A DNA stretch of 64,000 nucleotides from Carettochelys insculpta (Eukaryota; Chordata; Testudines; Carettochelyidae). The stretch covers positions 10,216,001 to 10,280,000 of the forward strand of contig NC_134152.1 of NCBI RefSeq assembly GCF_033958435.1, in the 5' to 3' direction. Position 1 is the stretch's first letter. Each line of letters begins with the position of its first letter. Shown here piece by piece: positions 36,741 through 47,004 of the stretch. Below the pieces are notes generated by a model. The model saw nothing but the letters and a program-made list of their open reading frames with translations, did no database searches and was not told the DNA's origin. The position numbers were made by a program, and so were the translations under genes.

Positions 36741-36741
36741 C
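36710..36741. repeat. (ATC)n microsatellite
   Basis: Ten tandem ATC units directly before the inverted repeat at 36742. The poly-His open frame across it is an artefact. Confidence 0.95.
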
Positions 36742-37053
36742 AGTCGAATTAAGCAGAGGAGCAGGATTAAAATATCATTAACCTTTACTTTTATGTGATT
36801 CAACAATGACTTCCTCTCCTGGTATCTGAAATACTGAGAATCAATTGTCAGCTTCTTGTTGTACTTTCAGTTACATTCACAAGGAGGAAGATGACTGGAA
36901 ACTTCTATAGGAGCATGAGCTCCCAGATTACTATAATCTGTACCTGCATTTCCTTTTTTTTTTCCTTTGTGGGACATGAAAGTTATGCAGGATTTGTGTT
37001 AAGAAGGATATTAATGATATTTTAATCCTGCTCCTCTGCTTAATTCAACTGTG
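36742..37053. mobile_element. Unclassified element with 42-bp inverted ends
   Basis: CAGTCGAATTAAGCAGAGGA then GCAGGATTAAAATATCATTA (36742-36783) is repeated in inverse at 37010-37053 with few changes. The 226 bp between have no recognised content. The arrangement fits a small MITE of unknown superfamily, but a simple inverted duplication is also possible. Confidence 0.55.
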
Positions 37054-37293
37054 TGATGGATTCTGACTTGTCTTATTCAGGGGTTATCAAAATTATCTCC
37101 AAACCTGAGCTACTCACAGGATAAAATACCCTGGTCATTATTATGTGTGAATTAAAATGTTAAAGATACTTGACCATATCAGTATCTTTCCCTGAATCGT
37201 GGTGTCAGAAAAGATCACCATAGTATTTTGCAGCACATGAAGCACACTGGTGGAGTTGAACTATATTTAAGAGAGTAGTATGACTGGACAGAG

Positions 37294-37947
37294 AAGTGTT
37301 TCCAATTTTATTTGGCCACAGAACCCTTTTAAACTTGAAAGAATTTTGAGGAATCCCATTGCCAAGCTCTACCCCTGGCAGCCCCCTCTCCAGGCTTTAC
37401 CCACCTCAGCCCTCTGCCCCAAAATCTACCGCCCCACACATCCTCAAGCTTTACCCCCCACCCCACAAACCTGCCCCCATTCCCAGGTTTAACTCCTCTC
37501 AGCCCCAAATGCCACCTGCCCCCCATGATCAGGATTAAATTGTGTCAGCCCCAAACTGGTCCCTGAGACTAATCCATCCGTGGTGCTGGCTGGAAGGCCT
37601 AAGCCAGGTGGCCACATGTGCCCAGTGGAAGGAAGGCTGGCATAGAACTATTCTGCTGAGGAGGGTGAGCAGTTGTCACTTGGGTAGCAGGGCAGTGAGG
37701 GGCTGCCTGAGGCTTCCTGTCCTCACACCGCTGAAATAATGGAACTAAATTCAGTTGGTTTAATGGCGGGATCTGTCTCACCACCTTGCCAGCCATTAAA
37801 CCAATTAAATTCAGTTCTACTCTTTCAGTGACAGTAAGGCAGGGAACCACAGAAAAGTCAGCTATCGTAGTGGAATTTTCTAACAAAACCCTTATTCTCA
37901 CTTTGCAGAACCCTGGGGCTCTGCTGAACTCCATTTGGGAAATGCTG
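37294..37947. mobile_element. hAT MITE, 654 bp
   Basis: The left end AAGTGTTTCCAATTTTATTT and right end (inverse CAGCATTTCCCAAATGGAGT) are hAT-like. Inner blocks AGAACCCTTTT and CAGAACCCTGGGG are also inverted. Flanking 8-mers GGACAGAG and GCTCAGAG agree at six of eight positions. The proline-rich middle (CTGCCCC, CTTTACCCCCC) is not coding. Confidence 0.7.
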
Positions 37948-37955
37948 GCTCAGAG

Positions 37956-39975
37956 CTTCAGTATGGAATGGGAGGAAAGCCTGTTGAGAGTCTCTGGGTT
38001 AAGTTTACAGGCGAGAGCAACATGGGTAATGTCATAGTGAGTGTCTGCAACACACTTCCAGATCACGTATGAGGTAGATGAGGCTTTCTTCACACAACTG
38101 CTGAATCTTCAAGACCATAGGCCCTGGTTCTCATAGGAGATTTCAATCACCCTGGAAGACCAATACAGCAGTACACAGACAATACAAGACAGTTTTGGAG
38201 AAAGTTGGGGACACCCTTCTGGCAGAAGTACTGAAGGAACTAATCAGGGGCCATGCTCAGTTTGACCTGCTGCTCACAAACAGGGAGGAAGAGGTATGGG
38301 GTGCAGATGTATGCAGCATTGATTGTGATATGAATGAGTTCAGGATCTGATGAAAGGAAGCAAGGGGAACTGTGAAATACAAACCCTGAAGTTCATAAAA
38401 GCAGAGTTTGACTCCTTCAGGAAACTGATGGGCAGGGTCCTCTGGAACACTATCATGAGTGGGAAAGGAGTCCAGGACAGTTGGTTGTATTTCAAAGAAC
38501 CTGTATTAAAGGTGTGAGAATGCACAATCCTGATTCACAGGAAAAAAGCAAATACAGTAGGCGACCAGCTTGGTTTAACAGAGAAATCTTTGACGTACTT
38601 ACACACAAAAAGAAAGCTTACAAGGAGTGCAAACTTGGAAAGATGGCTAGGGAAGAGTATAAATATATTGTTCAAGCAGGGAGGGATGTAATCAAGAAGG
38701 TCAAAGTACAGTTGGAGTTACAGCTAGCAAAGATCTGAAAGGGAACAAGAAAGGTTTTTACAGGCACTTTAGCTATAAAAGGACGGTCAGGGGAAAGTGT
38801 GGGACACTTACTGAAAGAGGGAAGTAACCTAGTGACAGATGATGTGAAAAAAGCTGAAGTACTCAGTGCTTTTTTTGCCTCTTTCTTCACAGACAAGGTC
38901 AGCTCTCAGAAGCTGCGTCTACACGTGCACGCTACTTCGAAGTAGCGGCACTAACTTCGAAATAGCGCCCGTCACGTCTACACGCGTCGGGCGCTATTTC
39001 GAAGTTGAAATCGACGTTAGGCGGCAAGACGTCGAAGTCGCTAACCCCATGAGGGGATGGGAATAGCGCCCTACTTCGACGTTCAACATCGAAGTAGGGA
39101 CGTGTAGATGATCCGCGTCCCGCAACATCGAAATAGCGGGGTCCTCCATGGCGGCCATCAGCTGGGGGGTTGAGAGATACTCTCTCTCCAGCCCTTGCGG
39201 GGCTCTGTGGTCACCGTGGGCAGCAGCCCTTAGCCCAGGGCTTCTGGCTGCTGCTGCTGCTGCTGCAGCTGGGGGTCCGTGCTGCATATACAGGGTCTGC
39301 AACTAGTTGTTGGCTCTGTGTATCTTGCACTGTTTAATGAAAGTGTGTCTGGGAGGGGCCCTTTAAGGGAGCGACTTGCTGTTGAGTCCGCCCGGTGACC
39401 CTGTCTGCAGCTGTGCCTGGCTCCCTTATTTCGATGTGTGCTACTTTGGCGTGTAGACGTTCCCTCGCTGTGCCTATTTCGATGTTGGGCTGAGCAACGT
39501 CGAAGTTGAACATCGACGTTGCCAGCCCTGGAGGACGTGTAGACGTTATTCATCGAAATAGCCTATTTCGATGTCGCAACATCGAAATAAGCTATTTCGA
39601 AGTTGGGTGCACGTGTAGACGTAGCCAGAGTGTTGCACTAGGCAGCACAGTATCAGAAGGAGGTGGAACCCTCAGTGGAGAAAGAACAGGTTAAAAAATA
39701 TTCAGAAAGCTAGACATAATCAAATCTACCAGGCTGGATCAAATGTACTGGAGAGGGTTGAGGAGGTTGGCTGATGTGATTGCAGAGCCCTTGGACGTTA
39801 TCTTTGAAAACTTGTGGCTATTGTAAGATGTCCCTTAAGACTGGAAAAAGGCAACTGTAGTGCCCATCTTTTGAAAATGGAAGAAGGGGAATTCAGGGAT
39901 CTTCAGATGTGTCAGCATGACCTCAGTCCCTGGAAATATCATGGAAGCAATGGTGTGGTGATGTGTATGGGGCTG
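37956..39975 (+). mobile_element. CR1 LINE fragment split by a Harbinger derivative
   Basis: ORF2 pieces in order: endonuclease remnants (ESLLRVSGLSLQARATW, DEAFFTQLLNLQD) at 37975-38110, then RRPAWFNREIFDVLTHKKKA and KKVKVQLELQLAKI at 38560-38736, and VTDDVKKAEVLSAFFASFFT up to the insertion at 38910. After the insert comes the beginning of the RT region (LADVIAEPLDVIFENL, DWKKATVVPIF) to about 39960. The 3' half of ORF2 and the 3' UTR are missing, which is unusual for a CR1 because truncation is normally at the 5' end. Confidence 0.8.
38911..39626. mobile_element. 716-bp non-autonomous Harbinger derivative
   Basis: Begins AGCTGCGTCTACACGTGCAC and ends with the inverse CGTGTAGACGTAGCC. AGA flanks both sides (38908-38910, 39627-39629), a perfect 3-bp target duplication that closes the interrupted CR1 exactly. 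The arms are rich in ATTTCGAAGT and ACATCGAAATAG. Internally it keeps GGTCCTCCATGGCGGCCATC and CCCTTTAAGGG, nearly the same as the first and last few hundred bases of the 41113-45337 Harbinger. It therefore looks like an internal-deletion product of such an element. Confidence 0.9.
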
Positions 39976-41112
39976 GAGAGTGCCAAGGACAGAAATAAGG
40001 AAGGGGAAGGTGATGCCAGCTGTGCAGTAGATGATCTGAATGTGACACTTTCAGTAATGAAGACTGGGAGATGAGAAGGATGGTGTGATGAGGCAGAGGA
40101 GCAGAAGCGGACTGGCCTTGAGTGGAAAACATAAGGTCCGTAATAAGTTTCTTCCTGGGAGTAGTGAGACAACTAAAGAGGATGCTGGTCTTTGATTCCG
40201 GGGCCCCTTGAAGCTCTTGCATAATCAGTCAGTCACTCTGCTCTTCCTCCACAAGCATCAAGGCAGCCATGAATCAGTGGTGCCAGTGTGCTGTTCATTA
40301 GATAGAAGAGGTCTACAGCTGAGCTCACCGTGTGTTTGACACTGGAGAGGCTTCATGATAAATGAATACTGAATCAATCTCAACAGTCCCATCTGAAGTG
40401 TCTTTATATTTTACTAAATTACAATTTTCCTCTCCAGGGATCTTCCCTGCTAAATTCTCATCTAAGGACATGTGTTGTCCAGGGTCAGTCAAACTCTGTT
40501 TGGCCCACCCACTGCTCAAAACCCCCACAGCTTGCACCCCACCTGCTGTTCTGTGATTTTATGTATCCCAGTGGTGGAGAATGATTGAACATCAGGAGGG
40601 AGAAAGAACATTATATAAAACTGCAGGCGGAAAAGGTTTGCCAATTATTTTTCTTCTTGTGACTTTTAGAAGATAGAGATTCCTTTTGGCACTTTATCTT
40701 GTTTTGTGCCTATAAAATAAGTTTAATGGCTGAATTTTCTTTAAGATAATCAGAGGCTGTATAATTTATGCACCAGAATAGCATTGCAGCCAGATGTAAT
40801 TTTGCTTGAATTTGTAGCATTACAGTTAGTAATGACTCTACTGGCTGTGTTTTGTAGAATTTGCAATTTGTTTAACAGTTGACTGAGCACTGACCCCATA
40901 TAATATCACCATAATCAAAGTATGGTTAAAAAAAAAGACTCTGCCTTCTGTGGAAGACATTGGTTTAAAATGGACAGGAATGCGCAAATAGTCATCTTTG
41001 AAGAAGTCACATAAGTAACACAGACTCTCCACTGAAAGATATGGCTGAAATAATATTTCAAATACTATCTCAGTAATAGCTCTGGGCTCAAGGAATTTCT
41101 TCCTTATTCTTT
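39976..41112. other. Unique DNA, no gene seen
   Basis: No recognisable coding sequence or repeat. Open frames under 100 residues without motifs. Confidence 0.55.
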
Positions 41113-41539
41113 GGCTGCGTCTACACTAGCAAGTACATTCGAAATTAGGATCGGAAGGCCAAGCTCTTTCAAAAGACTCCGTGGAGCATTCACACACACA
41201 CACACTGCTCTCTTTTGAAAGTAACTTTGAAAGAACTCCCATGTTCTTTCGAAGTCATCCTCCTTTCCCAGGATGGGAAGAGCGCCCTCCTTCGAAAGAT
41301 AATTTTGAAAGAGAGCAAGTGTAGATGCTCTGCGGCCCGCTCATTCGAAAGAGGGAGTCCTCCATGGCGGCGATCAGCTGGCAGGTGGCGGCGCCGCTCA
41401 CAGCACAGATGGAGCTCTATGGTTCCAGAGTCCGGTTGAGCTTAAGAGTACGCAGGCTCCCAGAAACCCTCAGGCGGGAAGCTGAGAGCGTGCAGCCAGC
41501 AGTGAGGCCACATTGCTCTCCAGCTCACCAACCACTTTG

Positions 41540-42061
41540 ATGGCCAGCCAGTCCCCCCACACCACCCAGACACATGGCCAGCCACCCGGACCCCTGCCCA
41601 CCCCAAAGGCCTTCCAAAGACAGCAGGGAGTCATCCCAGGAGGCAGGCCAGGCCCCGAAGCATCAAGCCCCTCCTGGACAGAGGCCGAGATCTAGGACCT
41701 CCTCTCTCCCTGGGAGGATGAGGAGGTCCTCCAACAAACGGAGGTCCATTCCTGCAATGTGGTCGCCTTCAAGCGGCTGGCAAAGAGGCTGCTCGGCTGT
41801 GGCCACCTGACCCACACACTGGACCAGATCCAGTCTAAGGTCAAAGAACTGTGGCAGGGGTATTGCACGGCCCGGGACGCAGCCGGGTGGTCAGGGGCAG
41901 CCCCCACAAGCTGCCCCTACTACAAGGAGCTCCATCACCTCCTGGGGCCGAAGGAGGCTGGACCCTCCACCATCTTCTTCGACACGTCCGTTGGTGACAC
42001 CGAGCCAGAGACAGCGACCGAGGGTGAGGAGCACCCGGGACCGTCAGCCAGCTCCAGGTGA
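41540..42061 (+). pseudogene. Myb/SANT-like (trihelix) Harbinger protein, one nonsense codon
   Basis: The second protein of Harbinger elements; in this superfamily the Myb-like protein binds transposon ends and brings in the transposase. From the ATG at 41540 the frame runs MASQSPHTTQTHGQPPG, then SWTEAEI, a TAG at 41693-41695, and then continues in the same frame: DLLSPWEDEEVLQ, NVVAFKRLAKRLLGCGH, LDQIQSKVKELWQGYCTARD and TSCPYYKELHHLLG, followed by an acidic tail (DTEPETATEGEEH) and a stop at 42061. The W residues and the KVKELWQGY helix are typical of the trihelix fold. The stop near the domain start is the only lesion seen in this exon. More exons may follow (GCTCCAG|GTGACC is a possible donor). 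Confidence 0.8.
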
Positions 42062-42769
42062 CCACGGACAGCACAGCGACGCAACCCCACCAGCAATGAT
42101 GAGGGCTCAAGCGAGGGGGCCCTCGTCATCGACCTCCCATCCGGGCCGTCCAGCCAGGCCCCATCCAACCGTGCCTAGCCTGCCTTCCCAGAGGGACTCA
42201 TAGGTAGGTGACATGTACACTGGCCTCCCTAGTGCCCATGGAGGGAGTGTCAGGTCCCACCCAGGGTGGCCACAGGCATCCCACACAGCCACCAGTCCAG
42301 GTGCATGTGGACCCTGAACAGCTATGCTCCCCAGGCTCTCAGGGGGAGCATGTGCAGCACTCAGCACCACATAGATGGGACAGCATCAGGGAGGGGCTGG
42401 CCAGACTTGGAGGGAGCGGGGAACAGCATGGGGGGGTGAATTCCCAGTGCCCCTGTGGGGCACTCAGGGACATGTACCCGCGGGGGGTGGGCAGGACATG
42501 GGGACCTGCACCTGAACTAAAGGTCCATTCCTCCCCCACCTTCTGTCTCCACAACTCCCACAACCAGTGTCCAGACCAGTCCCACCACAGAGGGTGAGTG
42601 GGAGCAGCCAGAATCCCGAGCAGGGACTGTGCGGTGTCGCCTCCAGGCCATGAGGAGGCAGGGGACACTACCCGATGATGAGCGGTGACGAGGAGGCAGG
42701 GGACACTGTCCATACCTCAACTCTGCGGGACCTTATTGGTGTTCTGTGGGAGTGGCTTGCCATGGAGTG

Positions 42770-43455
42770 ACAGGCCTTGGACCAGGTTGCGGCAAACAAT
42801 GACGCCCTGACCCAGGCTGTGGTGGGCCACCTAGACCTTGCCGTCGCCCCATCACAATCCACTCCAGCACCCCCCTGCCCCCACCCCACCATCCCTCATC
42901 CCCCTGTCACCCAGCCGCCCCCCCACCTCCCTGGTCCCTCAGTCAGCCTCTCCACCCCCGACTTTGACCACCTCCCCAGTCCCCCTGTCAGGCTCCCCAC
43001 CCCAACCTCAACCACCTCCCCAGTCTCCTGGTCAGCCTCCCCACCCCCAACATCCCCTGCCCCCCCGGTCTCCCCCCCACCCCCTGCAGCAACCCCCCCA
43101 CAAGCCCGATCTCTCTGCCCTTGTCCCAACCCAGCTGCCCCCAGCTGCCCTGATGCAGCTGGCCCATATGTTGATGGCCAGGGTTGGCCAGGGTGAGGCC
43201 ATTCCCTCCACCTCCCACTCCTCCCATGATGACCCCAGGGAACCTGCAGGGGCCCCACCCCAGCCGCGCCCCTACCTCCCCATGCCACCTGCCCCAGTCC
43301 AGCCACAATGGACCACCCAGACCCAGGGCCCAGAGGGTGACCACCTGGGCCAGCAACACCCCGGTATACAGTCCCCCACAGCCCCTCTTTCTGTGATACC
43401 CCCGTATATAGTTCCCCCCAGCCCCCTTTTCTGTGATACCCCTCCCTGTACATAG
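42770..43455 (+). pseudogene. Proline-rich 3' part of the Harbinger Myb-like gene
   Basis: Downstream of the trihelix exon are two overlapping open frames. One has LDQVAANNDALTQAVVGHLD (about 42777-42840). The other has a long proline-rich run, then DLSALVPTQLPPAALMQLAH at about 43110-43170 and ends at 43455 just before the polyadenylation-like region. I interpret them as the C-terminal part of the same protein, broken by one frameshift near 42850. Low-complexity proline runs give long frames easily, so the exact product is uncertain. Confidence 0.45.
43364..43443. repeat. 40-bp tandem duplication
   Basis: GTATACAGTCCCCCACAGCC then CCTCTTTCTGTGATACCCC is followed at once by a second, slightly changed copy (GTATATAGTTCCCCCCAGCC). 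It lies at the 3' end of the Myb-like gene. Confidence 0.8.
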
Positions 43456-43689
43456 GCAGCAAAGCAGTGGTAGCGGTTAAGTAAAGTGTTTATTTTGTGG
43501 TTCCATCTGGGTCCCCTGTGCATATGTGGGGGTGATGGGGGGGTGGTGGGGTGTGCATGCATGGGGGTGGGGTGTGCATGCATGGAGGTGGGGTGGTTAC
43601 TGTAGTCCCCACTCAAAGGCCTGGCGCAGGGCGTCCCATACCCACACCCTGTCCCTCTGGGCCTGGCAGCATGGGGAGGCAGGGGACTA

Positions 43690-44933
43690 CTCATACCTGC
43701 GCTCTGCCTCAATGGCTCACCCGTGCACGAATGGCTCGTGCTTTGCCTCCATGAGGTTGTGCAGGGCTCATCAGGCTCCCGCCACTGCCGGAACACTGGG
43801 GAGGCCCATCTCCAGCCTCGTGAGGAGGCATCTGAAGAGCCCTTTCAAGCGGCCAAATGCCCATTCTACCATGTTGTGAGCCAGGTTCAGCCACTCATTA
43901 AAAATGTCCTGCAGGGGGTAAGTTGTATCTGCCATGATGAAGGGGGGCATTGTGGTGTCCCCAGTGGGGAGCTCCCTCTGGGGGATGAAGGTCCCCTCAT
44001 CCATATGGCGGCCCAGCCCCGAGTTCTGGAACACCCTGGGGTCATGGGCACGGTTGGACCAGCCCACACAGATGTCCTGGAATCGAATGTTGGCGTCGAC
44101 GAGTGCCTGAAGGACCATGGAGTGTCATCCTTATGGTTTATGAAAGCCCCACCACTGTGCTCTGGGGCCCAGATGGCGATGTGTGTGCTGTCCAGGGCCC
44201 CAAAGCAGTTTGGGAAGCCCAACTGCTCAAAGCCCCGGATGACATCGTCCAGGTTTCTGACACAGACCAGCTGCTGCAGGAGGACCCTGTTGATGGCCTG
44301 GACAACCTGCAGGAAGCGGGAGGAGGATGCACTCATGAGCATGGGGTGGGGTGTAGTGTGCCCGACCATCCCTGTCCCCTGCAGGGCAGGCCTCCCTGGG
44401 GGTCCTGTCCCCATCCCTGTCCCGTTCCCGATGAGGGCTGCCCTGTGGTCCTTGATGATGCCCCATGCTGGAGTGCCCCCCCATCCCCTGGCCCCCACAT
44501 GCGCATGGCTTACCTCATTGAGGACAGCCCCAGTGGTGGCCCTGCCCACCCCGAACTGATGGCCAATGGATCGGTGACTATCTGGAGTGGCCAGTTTCCA
44601 GAGGGCGATGGCCACCCTTTTCTGGAGTGGGAGCACTGGCCTCATGTGGGTGTCCTGATTCTGGAGAGCTGGGGTGAGCCAGTGGCACAGCTCTAGGAAT
44701 GTCCCCTTGGTCATCCAGAAGTTCTGTTGCCACCAGTCGTCGCTCCAGTCCTCCAGCACCAGCTGGTCCCACCAGTCACTGCTTGTGGGGAAGCTCCACA
44801 GGCAGAAGATGCCCCGGGGGGCTGGCTGGGGATGTCGCGCCCTCAGGATGACTTCCAGGAGGGTGGCTAGTAGGCTGGCTGCCCATAGCCATTGCTGTGC
44901 GGTGGCCAGGACCACGGCCAGTGTGCTGGCCAT
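43690..44933 (-). pseudogene. HARBI1-like transposase, one frameshift
   Basis: PIF/Harbinger DDE transposase. From the ATG at 44933: hydrophobic start MASTLAVVLATAQQWLWAAS, DWSDDWWQQNFWMTKGTFLE, KRVAIALWKLATPDSHRSIG, FGVGRATTGAVLNE, then an intron (44307-44513), AINRVLLQQLVCVRNLDDVI, RGFEQLGFPNCFGALDSTHI and FINHK. A single-base deletion near 44120 then shifts the frame. The next frame (44118-43771) has MVLQALVDANIRFQDICVGW, ADTTYPLQDIF and VEWAFGRLKGLFRCLLTRLE, followed by remnants of CCALHNLMEAKHE to about 43700. The three acidic catalytic positions (ALD, AD, VEWAFG) are all still present in the sequence, but they are separated by the frameshift. Confidence 0.88.
44307..44513 (-). other. 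Predicted intron in Harbinger transposase (copy C)
   Basis: On minus, GAG|GTAAGCC and CTTCCTGCAG|GTTGTCC give GT-AG borders. The length, 207 bp, is a multiple of three and has no stop in frame, so the exons are joined by an open frame even unspliced. The same position holds a 264-bp intron in copy B. Confidence 0.75.
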
Positions 44934-45337
44934 GGCCTCGATGGGGGTGGGGGGCTACTCAGGTTCCATGGGGGTCTGGGGTGCCTCCTCTGATCTCCTC
45001 GGTGTGCGAGCCTGGAGACAGGTGGCTGGCCCTCGACGTGTGCAGGCTGACGTATGGGATGGGGGGACCCTTTAAGGGGACGGTGGGCCGTGGTCCCGGA
45101 AGGGCTCATCCACCATGCGACCCAGCCTGCAGGACTTCCTGCACCTGTACTTTTGAAAGAGTGCCTTGCATAGTGTGGATGCTCATTTTTGAAACTGCAG
45201 TCCGGGACTTTTGAAAGACTAGATCACACCTTCGGTCTCTGTTTGTCTGTGTGGACGCTCCCTTTCGAAAGAACAGCTTTCGATGTTCTGTTTCGAAAGC
45301 CGTCCTTTCGAAAGGGGGCGGTAGTGTAGACACGGCC

Positions 45338-46655
45338 TTTGCTTTCGTTCAAATAATGTCTGCTTTTTTGATCTTTAAAAGAGGGGTTTATTGTCTGATC
45401 CTGCTGATTGGATTTATGGAAATATAAACTGGGTGTTTTGGGCTTCCAAATAGTATGGGGATAGAAGAAATAAAAAGGTCAGTTACACTTACCGCAAGCT
45501 TTCTTTTCCAACTCCCCGTTGCTGTACTAAGCAGTGGATCTGAACAATGCAAAAGAGGAGCCCGTGTCTTAAAATGTACATTGTGTGACATCATTAAAAA
45601 ATGATCTGCCCACGCCAGTACTCCTTAGGTAAGTATTGTACATCAGGCCCTGGGAGTCTTGAAAGTTTACCCAAACTTTAATACTTTCAAAAAGCGAAAG
45701 TGCCTTGCTTAACACTGATAGCCTCTAGCTTCAAATTTGTTACAGGCAAAGCTACTTCCACAAAGTGGTGCCAACAGCTGCTGCAGGCCCCAGAGCAATA
45801 TGGGAGGGGGACCCAGATCCTCACCACAAAAGGGGCGGGGCCAAGAGAGGAAAAGAGCAGGGCCAAGGACAGTCAGTGCTCAGCATCACTCGGCCTGCGG
45901 CTCTGAGCCCCCCGCCATCACTTTCTGATGGCCATGTGCAGCCAGAGCAATACTGCCATTGCAATTCAAAGAGACTCAGAGTGCTGGTCACTGCTGCTTG
46001 AAAAGCTGGGCCCCTTTTTCCCCTCCCTGTCAGTGGGCCTGCTTCTACTAAAAGTGCTTATAAAAGGCCTGGGGTATCCACCTCGTCCGTTTTTTCACTG
46101 AGTGATGTTTAACATATTGTATCATTCATTAACACTCTCTCAACTGCTGCAGATGATTTATGTTGATAGAGAAATACAGTATTATCAGCATAAAAACAAT
46201 GATTTATGAGGATTGAGTAATACAGTATTATCAGCATAAAAACAGGCAATTATTTGCATAACTGAAGTTAACATGAGAAGATCCGGAATTTGCTGCACGT
46301 TCAGCATTCTGTCTTTGCAGTTGGATTCTGATACGTTTGTGTAATAAACCTGCTCTGTCCTCTTAAATGAATGAGTAGAGGAGTTTCGAATACTTTTTTG
46401 TGCAAGAATTCTTACAAGCAAATACTCATATTCTATTACGTTTTAGCTACTGTCATCCATCAAAAACATTGTAAATAATGCAGTGAAGATGTTAGTCTTT
46501 TAAATTCCCCATTATTATTAGTAAACACCCTCTATTTTTTTACCAGTTTATATTAAAAGGTTTCATAATGCACAGCTCACTGTATATTGCTTTTCAATTT
46601 ACCTACCTACGTGGTGTAGTAAGGAACAATGGAAGATTTCCTATCAAAACACTTA
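45338..46655. other. Unique DNA with a GC-rich patch
   Basis: No gene seen. 45770-46010 is GC-rich (GGGGCGGGGCCAAGAG) and could be an unclassified repeat. A 46-bp tandem duplication (TGATTTATG...ACAGTATTATCAGCATAAAAAC) fills 46154-46245. Confidence 0.5.
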
Positions 46656-46876
46656 GGGCACGTCTACACTTGCATTCCTCTTTTGAAAGAGTTATGCAAA
46701 TGAGGTGAATCGAATATGCAAATTAGATATATATCTATATTTGCATATCGGGCACCTCATTTGCATATTCTAATTTCAAAAGAACTTCTTTTGAAAGAAG
46801 AAAGCCAGTGTAGATGCTGCTCATGAAATAAAGGGAAGAAGGATTATTTCGAAGATGGGGTTTACTTTTGAAGGAG
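46656..46876. mobile_element. MITE, TGCATTCCTCTTTTGAAAG family
   Basis: The left end GGGCACGTCTACACTTGCAT follows TTA. The interior has ATGCAAATGAGGTGAATCG and the inverted ATTTGCATAT pair, then TTCTTTTGAAAGAAG and GCCAGTGTAGATGCTGCTC. After this, 46825-46875 matches a segment of the element at 36411-36690 but in inverted order relative to the rest. The right terminus is unclear. Confidence 0.7.
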
Positions 46877-47004
46877 TTACTTTGCTCATATGTTTTTGCT
46901 TGGCTTTGAGTTTGTATGACCCCAGAAGTTAAAAGTGATGAAGATTCACTTGTCTCAGGTTGAAATATGAAAAACAGAATGTCATGTGGTTTATGTATCA
47001 TATG

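Larger units (their letters stand above)
41113..45337. mobile_element. Two-gene Harbinger transposon (copy C), best preserved
   Basis: A 4225-bp element with inverted ends GGCTGCGTCTACACTAGCAA and the inverse ending GTAGTGTAGACACGGCC, flanked on both sides by TTT (41110-41112, 45338-45340). Subterminal TTTCGAAAG motifs are frequent at both ends. A trihelix/Myb-like gene on plus (from 41540) converges on a DDE transposase gene on minus (from 44933). The interior is much more GC-rich than the surroundings. Each gene has few lesions, so insertion was relatively recent. Confidence 0.92.

Noticed and set aside
35330..36741. CRISPR-like or satellite array suggested by repeated ATC and TTA tracts
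   Set aside because: Simple microsatellites with no spacers; the genome is vertebrate.
36535..36798. Poly-histidine protein
   Set aside because: Translation of the (ATC)n microsatellite.
39230..39553. 107-residue minus frame with a Gln run
   Set aside because: It comes from a CTG tract inside the 716-bp Harbinger derivative and has no conserved domain.
42896..43462. 188-residue Gly/Trp-rich minus-strand frame
   Set aside because: Shadow of the proline-rich plus-strand part of the Harbinger Myb-like gene.
43723..44696. 278- and 197-residue plus-strand frames
   Set aside because: They are antisense to the Harbinger transposase, which has family motifs on the minus strand; GC-rich sequence leaves the antisense frames open.
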